From positions 7,584-71,583 of the forward strand of contig NZ_SOFM01000006.1 in NCBI RefSeq assembly GCF_004402705.1: a DNA stretch of 64,000 nt. Reading direction: 5' to 3'. The notes under the pieces were generated by a model, which was not told the origin of the DNA, searched no databases, and worked only from the letters and a program-made list of their open reading frames with translations. The stretch comes from Cryobacterium mannosilyticum (GTDB taxonomy: Bacteria > Actinomycetota > Actinomycetes > Actinomycetales > Microbacteriaceae). The translations under genes were made by a program, and so were the position numbers. Each line of letters opens with the position of its first letter. Positions within the stretch are counted from its first letter, which is position 1. Positions 59,948-64,000 of the stretch are shown here, piece after piece.

Positions 59948-60942
59948 AGGGTAGCGAAGCGCGCACAGACCTCGGCCGGCGTGAGAGCGCTGCCCGAGGT
60001 CTCGACCTCATGCACCAGGGCTGTGAGCAGCACGTTCACCGGCGAGGCCAGCCCGGCCAGCCCGGCCTCTCGCACGACGGCGCCGTTCAGGAAGTCGATC
60101 TCGGTGCGCTGGCCGCGCCTCAGGCTCTGCAGGGTGGAGCCCAGGTTCGGCACGTCGCCCATCCGCGCCCGCATCATCCTGGGCAGCGCCTGTCCCAGCG
60201 CCAGCGGCAGCCGGGAGAACAGGCGCAGCCTGGCGTCGCCGAGTCCCTGCAGCGCCCCGAACCGCACCCCGCGCCTCATTCCCACCCGCACGGTCTCGCG
60301 CATGCTGGCCGTCAGCACCCGGCGGAGGCCGGAATGGTCGACGACCTCCTGCACGCTGAGGCCGGTGATGGCCGGCAGCGAATTGAGCATGTTCACGACG
60401 AGCTTCGTCCACTGCGCCCCGACGAAGTTGTCGATCACCCTCGTGGGCACGGCCTCGGCCAGCACGTCCCGCCACCGGGCGGCCTGGGCGTCGGCGGGGC
60501 CGGAGCCGCGGCCGAGGTAGGTCGGCGCCGGGGTGGTGATGGTCACCCGGCCGGGCGACGTGTAGTTCGCGGCGATGATCGACAGGGCGCCGAAGCATTC
60601 CGAGCGCGGCAGCAGCCGGGACGCCGTGGCCACCCCGTCGAGACCGTTCTGCACGACGATCACGGGGGAGCCGTCGAGAACGGCCGCGTTGCCTGCGATG
60701 GCGGCGGCCGCATCCTGCGCCTTGGTGCAGACCAGGGTGAGCTCGGGCGTTTCGACGAGGCGTTCCAGGGCCGTCGGGCGGGCGTGCGCCTCGCCGAAAC
60801 CGCCGGTGAGACGGATGCCGTCTGCCCGGATGGCGGCCAGCCCGGCCCCGCGCGCCGTCACCGTCACGTCATGACCGGCCCGGGCCAGCAGAGTGGCGAA
60901 GGTGCCGCCGAGGGCGCCTGTTCCGATTACCGCGATCTTCAT
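59935..60942 (-). CDS. Ketopantoate reductase family protein (2-dehydropantoate 2-reductase)
   Basis: 335 residues. NADP-binding MKIAVIGTGALGGTFATLLA, catalytic Lys in FVGAQWTKLVVNMLNSLPAITG, and substrate Asn/Ser in RRGQRTEIDFLNGAVV. Predicted to make pantoate for CoA, although many family members act on other 2-oxo acids and no panB or panC is nearby. Leaderless start with TAGGCT 6 nt upstream (60949-60954), divergent from truB. Confidence 0.9.
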   Translation of the reverse strand: MKIAVIGTGALGGTFATLLARAGHDVTVTARGAGLAAIRADGIRLTGGFGEAHARPTALERLVETPELTLVCTKAQDAAAAIAGNAAVLDGSPVIVVQNGLDGVATASRLLPRSECFGALSIIAANYTSPGRVTITTPAPTYLGRGSGPADAQAARWRDVLAEAVPTRVIDNFVGAQWTKLVVNMLNSLPAITGLSVQEVVDHSGLRRVLTASMRETVRVGMRRGVRFGALQGLGDARLRLFSRLPLALGQALPRMMRARMGDVPNLGSTLQSLRRGQRTEIDFLNGAVVREAGLAGLASPVNVLLTALVHEVETSGSALTPAEVCARFATLSLR

Positions 60943-60948
60943 GGCCCC

Positions 60949-60954
60949 AGCCTA
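60949..60954 (-). promoter_or_regulatory. Putative -10 TAGGCT (leaderless) of the ketopantoate reductase gene
   Basis: Minus strand: TAGGCT, GGGGCC, ATG at 60942. Confidence 0.5.
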
Positions 60955-60993
60955 GGTCGCGCCGTGTGGGCGGAGCGCCGCCGGAATGGCGGC

Positions 60994-60999
60994 TACCAT
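60994..60999 (+). promoter_or_regulatory. Putative -10 TACCAT (leaderless) of truB
   Basis: TACCAT, GACTAG, GTG at 61006. This favours the GTG over the internal ATG at 61075. Confidence 0.5.
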
Positions 61000-61005
61000 G
61001 ACTAG

Positions 61006-62034
61006 GTGAGCGACGATTCCGGGCAGCCAGGCAACGGGCCGCGGGCTCGGCCAACGCAGGCTAAGCCACCGCGGATGAACGGCTCCGCCAGCGGGCTGGT
61101 GCTCATCGACAAACCGCAGGGCTGGACCAGCCACGACGCCGTCGCCCGCACCCGCCGCCTCGCCGGCACCCGCAAGGTGGGCCACGCCGGCACGCTCGAC
61201 CCGATGGCCACCGGCCTCCTCATCCTGGGCATCAACAGTTCGACCCGGCTGCTCACCTATGTCGTCGGCCTGGACAAGGAATACCTCGCCACGATCAGGC
61301 TGGGCGCCGCCACCACGACCGACGACGCCGAGGGCGAGGAGCTCGGCCGGGCCCCCGCCGCCGCCGTCGCGGCGATCACGACCGAGGCCGTCGCCGCCGG
61401 GATCCTGGCGCTCACCGGCGACATCAGCCAGCAGCCGAGCGCCGTGAGCGCCATCAAGGTCGACGGAGTCCGTGCCTACGCACGCGTGCGCGCCGGTGAG
61501 GACGTCGACCTCCCGTCCCGCCCGGTCACCGTGAGCGCGTTCGAGCTGTTCGAGGCGACCCCCGTCGACGGTTTCCTCGACCTCACCGTGCGGGTGGAAT
61601 GCTCGTCCGGCACCTACATCCGTGCCCTCGCCCGCGACCTCGGCGCCGATCTCGGCGTCGGCGGCCACCTCACCAGCCTCCGCCGCACCCGGATCGGCCC
61701 GTTCCGGATCGACGAGGCCGGCCCCCTGGCCGAACTCGACGTGGCCACGGCCCTGATCGGACCGGCGGCGGCGGCAACGCGCATCCTCGGCCGGCTCGAC
61801 CTCACCGAGCAGCAGACCATCGACCTCGGCCACGGCAAGCGCATCGACGTGGGCGCCGACCCGGACCCCAGCCAGGCCGGACCGGTCGCGGCCATCGCCC
61901 CCGACGGGCGGCTGGTCGGCCTGGTCGAGTTCCGCGGCGGACAGGCCAAGTCCATCGTCAACTTCCCGCCGGACGAGGCATCGGCCCCCGCAGCCTCGGC
62001 TGCGGCCCTCCCCGGCACGGATGGCGCCGCGTGA
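61006..62034 (+). CDS. truB: tRNA pseudouridine(55) synthase
   Basis: 342 residues. Makes pseudouridine 55 in the T-loop of tRNAs. Core GLVLIDKPQGWTSHDAV, KVGHAGTLDPMATGLL with catalytic Asp65, and VRVECSSGTYIRALARDLG. A 23-residue N-terminal extension precedes the conserved core; the promoter spacing supports including it. A C-terminal PUA-like section is followed by an Ala-rich tail. Overlaps the next gene by 4 nt. Confidence 0.93.
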   Translation: MSDDSGQPGNGPRARPTQAKPPRMNGSASGLVLIDKPQGWTSHDAVARTRRLAGTRKVGHAGTLDPMATGLLILGINSSTRLLTYVVGLDKEYLATIRLGAATTTDDAEGEELGRAPAAAVAAITTEAVAAGILALTGDISQQPSAVSAIKVDGVRAYARVRAGEDVDLPSRPVTVSAFELFEATPVDGFLDLTVRVECSSGTYIRALARDLGADLGVGGHLTSLRRTRIGPFRIDEAGPLAELDVATALIGPAAAATRILGRLDLTEQQTIDLGHGKRIDVGADPDPSQAGPVAAIAPDGRLVGLVEFRGGQAKSIVNFPPDEASAPAASAAALPGTDGAA

Positions 62035-62399
62035 TCGAGTGGTTCGCCTGGGTCCAGGTCGCGATCGCCGTCGGCGGCGGCCTGCTCTGCATCGGCCTCG
62101 GGCTGCTCGGCCGTAAGCCCACCGACCTGTCGATGGGAGCGGCCGCCCTCGTCGAACTGCTGCTCCTGGCGCAACTCGTCGTGGCGATCGTCGCCCCGTT
62201 CACGGGCAACACCGCCAGCGGGAGCCTGCTCGAGTTCTACACCTACCTGGTCAGCGCGCTCCTGGTGCCCGTCGCCGCGGCGATCTGGGCCTTGATCGAG
62301 CGCAGCCGGTGGAGCACGGTCATCCTCGGCGCAGCCTGCCTGGCCGTCGCCGTCATGCTCTACCGGATGCTGCAGATCTGGACGGTGCAGGGCCTGTGA
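62031..62399 (+). CDS. Small four-helix membrane protein of unknown function
   Basis: 122 residues. Four hydrophobic segments: AWVQVAIAVGGGLLCIGLGL, ALVELLLLAQLVVAIVA, YLVSALLVPVAAAIWALI and VILGAACLAVAVMLYRML. The GTG start overlaps the truB stop (GTGA), so it is coupled to truB. It is too short to be recognised elsewhere and has no known family that I can name. Conserved placement between truB and ribF would be informative. Confidence 0.8.
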   Translation: MIEWFAWVQVAIAVGGGLLCIGLGLLGRKPTDLSMGAAALVELLLLAQLVVAIVAPFTGNTASGSLLEFYTYLVSALLVPVAAAIWALIERSRWSTVILGAACLAVAVMLYRMLQIWTVQGL

Positions 62400-62436
62400 G
62401 AAAGCGCCCATCGGATGCTGCGATAATTACGAAGCC

Positions 62437-62880
62437 ATGACTGGACCCCAGAACGAAGCCGACATGAAGACCGCCGTGGATGCCCCGACCCGACGGGTGA
62501 CCGGCATCGGCCGGGTGCTGATCGCCGTGTACGGTCTCCTGGCGCTCGCCGCCACCGGCCGGTCGTTCGTGCAGATCGCGGAGAGTTTCGCGGACGCTCC
62601 ACTGTCGTACTCCCTCTCCGCCCTCGCCGCGGTCGTCTACATCGTCGCCACGATCGCCCTCGTCCGGAGCGGGCGCGGCTGGTACCGGGTCGCCTGGGTC
62701 ACGATCGGCTTCGAACTGCTCGGTGTGCTCGTGATCGGCACGCTCAGCCTCGTCGAACCCGCGCTGTTCCAGCACAAGACCGTGTGGTCGGTGTTCGGGC
62801 GCGGCTACGGCTTCGTGCCCCTGGTGCTTCCGCTGCTGGGCATGTGGTGGCTCGCCCGTCGGGCTCCGGGCCGCGCATGA
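62437..62880 (+). CDS. Four-helix membrane protein of unknown function
   Basis: 147 residues. Hydrophobic segments at about 25-40, 58-76, 84-105 and 127-141 (GFVPLVLPLLGMWWLAR). The N-terminus is cytoplasmic and polar. GATAAT/TAATTA 7-9 nt before the ATG suggests its own promoter. Ends in an ATGA overlap with ribF. No family recognised. Confidence 0.8.
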   Translation: MTGPQNEADMKTAVDAPTRRVTGIGRVLIAVYGLLALAATGRSFVQIAESFADAPLSYSLSALAAVVYIVATIALVRSGRGWYRVAWVTIGFELLGVLVIGTLSLVEPALFQHKTVWSVFGRGYGFVPLVLPLLGMWWLARRAPGRA

Positions 62881-63806
62881 AGATCATCAGGGGGCTCAAC
62901 AGGATTCCGGCCGACTGGCCGGCCTCCGCCGTGAGCATCGGCAAGTTCGACGGTGTGCACGCCGGTCACCGGGCCGTCATCGCCGAGTTGAAGGCCCTCG
63001 CCGACGCCGAGGGGCTGGCCTCGGTTGTGGCCACTTTCGACCGGCATCCACTCGCCCTGCTGGCGCCGCCTGAATGCCCGCAGGCCCTGATCAGCACCGA
63101 GCAGAAACTGAATCTCCTCGGCGAGACCGGCGTCGACGCCGTGCTCGTGCTCGAGTTCAACGAGGCGCTCGCCGCCCTCCCGGCTGAGGAGTTCATCGAC
63201 TCCGTGCTGGTCAAGGGCCTGCACGCGAAGCACGTCCTCGTCGGCCGGGACTTCCGGTTCGGCGCCCGCGCCGCCGGCGACGTGCACCTGCTCCAGCGTC
63301 TCGGTGCCGCGGACGGGTTCGACGTGCGCCTCATCGACGATGTGAAGCCCGACAGCATCCGCCGGGTGTCGTCGACCTGGATCCGGGAGTTGCTCGCCCA
63401 CGGCGACGTGCTCGCCGCCACCGGTCTGCTCGGTCACGTGCCGACGGTTCGCGGCGAGGTCGTGCACGGCGCGGCCAGGGGGCGGGAACTCGGCTTCCCG
63501 ACCGCGAACCTGTCACCGGAGTCCGAGGGGCTCATCCCGGCCGACGGCGTCTACGCCGGCTGGCTGACGGATGCCGGGGTGCGCTACCCGGCGGCGATCT
63601 CGGTGGGCAACAACCCCACCTTCGACGGTGTGGCCCAGAAGCAGGTCGAAGCCTATGTGCTCGACCGGGAGATCGACCTCTACGACCACGTCGTGGACGT
63701 GTCGTTCGTGGACCGGATTCGCGGCATGGTCGCCTTCACGGGCATCGAGCCGTTGATCGTGCAGATGCGCGACGACGTCGAACGTGTGCGCCACCTGCTG
63801 TCCTGA
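62877..63806 (+). CDS. ribF: Bifunctional riboflavin kinase / FAD synthetase
   Basis: 309 residues. Makes FMN and then FAD. N-terminal adenylyltransferase: SIGKFDGVHAGHRAVI, VATFDRHPLALL, VGRDFRFGARAAG. Switch RRVSSTWIRELLAHGD, C-terminal riboflavin kinase with GRELGFPTANL and SVGNNPTFDG. The ATG at 62877 is chosen because it begins the conserved N-terminus and overlaps the preceding stop. No FMN riboswitch is seen. Confidence 0.95.
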   Translation: MKIIRGLNRIPADWPASAVSIGKFDGVHAGHRAVIAELKALADAEGLASVVATFDRHPLALLAPPECPQALISTEQKLNLLGETGVDAVLVLEFNEALAALPAEEFIDSVLVKGLHAKHVLVGRDFRFGARAAGDVHLLQRLGAADGFDVRLIDDVKPDSIRRVSSTWIRELLAHGDVLAATGLLGHVPTVRGEVVHGAARGRELGFPTANLSPESEGLIPADGVYAGWLTDAGVRYPAAISVGNNPTFDGVAQKQVEAYVLDREIDLYDHVVDVSFVDRIRGMVAFTGIEPLIVQMRDDVERVRHLLS

Positions 63807-64000
63807 GCGCCCGCCGTTCACGGCCGTTTCTGTCAACGCGACGGGCCTCGCGGAACTGGCCCACCGTCGCCGCGCCGGTTTCGGCAGGGCGCGCCCGCGC
63901 CCGAGCGTGTTGATTATTGGAGGCTGGCGATCGAGGCCAGCGCTCAGTCCCATGTCGGATGTCGATGGGCTGGTGTCGGCGCGGGCGATCGGGCGCTGTG
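63807..64000. other. Window tail, no supported gene
   Basis: 194 bases after ribF. An ATG at 63952 opens a frame running off the window (MSDVDGLVSARAIGRC), with GGAGG about 28 nt before it. It is too short to judge. An antisense open frame over ribF is discounted. Confidence 0.4.

Noticed and set aside
63513..63953. Minus-strand frame at the window end
   Set aside because: Mostly overlaps ribF on the opposite strand; no recognisable product or start signal.
1..64000. tRNA, rRNA, riboswitch, prophage or insertion sequence
   Set aside because: I looked for cloverleaf-like, rRNA-like, FMN-riboswitch-like, integrase and transposase signals and saw none; a covariance-model scan would be decisive.

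Overview
The window is very GC-rich, densely coding actinobacterial chromosome. The best guess is Micrococcales, probably Microbacteriaceae, inferred from the dxr / M50 protease / ispG / proS / nusA / ylxR / infB / rbfA / truB / ribF backbone, a MarP-type protease, a DUF4192 protein, frequent GTG starts and many genes that look leaderless (a TAnnnT hexamer exactly 6-7 nt before the start codon). No rRNA, tRNA, CRISPR array, insertion sequence or prophage was seen. No gap between genes exceeds about 260 bases.

Layout. 1-10.4 kb: the 3' part of an amino-acid ABC ATPase; an orphan DUF4255 protein fused to a degenerate AAA+ domain with a small downstream partner; DUF429, sugar-porter, RNase HI, NUDIX, MarP and DUF4192 genes; and an Lrp regulator with its polyamine/GABA-type aminotransferase.

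10.5-28.5 kb: a single-strand run of nine genes, several overlapping by 4 nt. These are FHA, PP2C phosphatase, membrane Ser/Thr kinase, a 1967-residue anchored surface protein (probable beta-propeller, Ig-like and FN3 repeats), MoxR, DUF58, a transglutaminase-fold membrane protein lacking its catalytic Cys and His, a zinc-ribbon FHA protein and an EccC-like FtsK/SpoIIIE ATPase. The core resembles the kinase/FN3/AAA/DUF58/transglutaminase/phosphatase (PFNA) cluster of bifidobacteria. The FHA genes and the EccC-like ATPase extend it. A plausible reading is a surface sensor or assembly apparatus controlled by Ser/Thr phosphorylation.

28.5-38.5 kb: nitrogen metabolism, with alanine dehydrogenase, a complete polyamine-type ABC transporter, asparaginase II and two GabT-like aminotransferases around an OsmC gene. 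38.5-50 kb: PlsC, Dxr, a second Ser/Thr kinase with a tandem threonine-repeat juxtamembrane segment and possibly a CTG start, a small lipoprotein, an M50 site-2 protease, a NarL-type two-component system, a SHOCT membrane protein, a thiolase and IspG. A palindromic motif recurs before both the kinase and SHOCT genes.

50-64 kb: translation and nucleotide housekeeping: ProS, NusA, YlxR, IF-2, RbfA, ThyA-DHFR, MutY, a uridine-kinase-like protein with a broken P-loop, a ketopantoate reductase-like protein, TruB, two small membrane proteins and RibF. Strong hairpins follow ispG, proS and infB.
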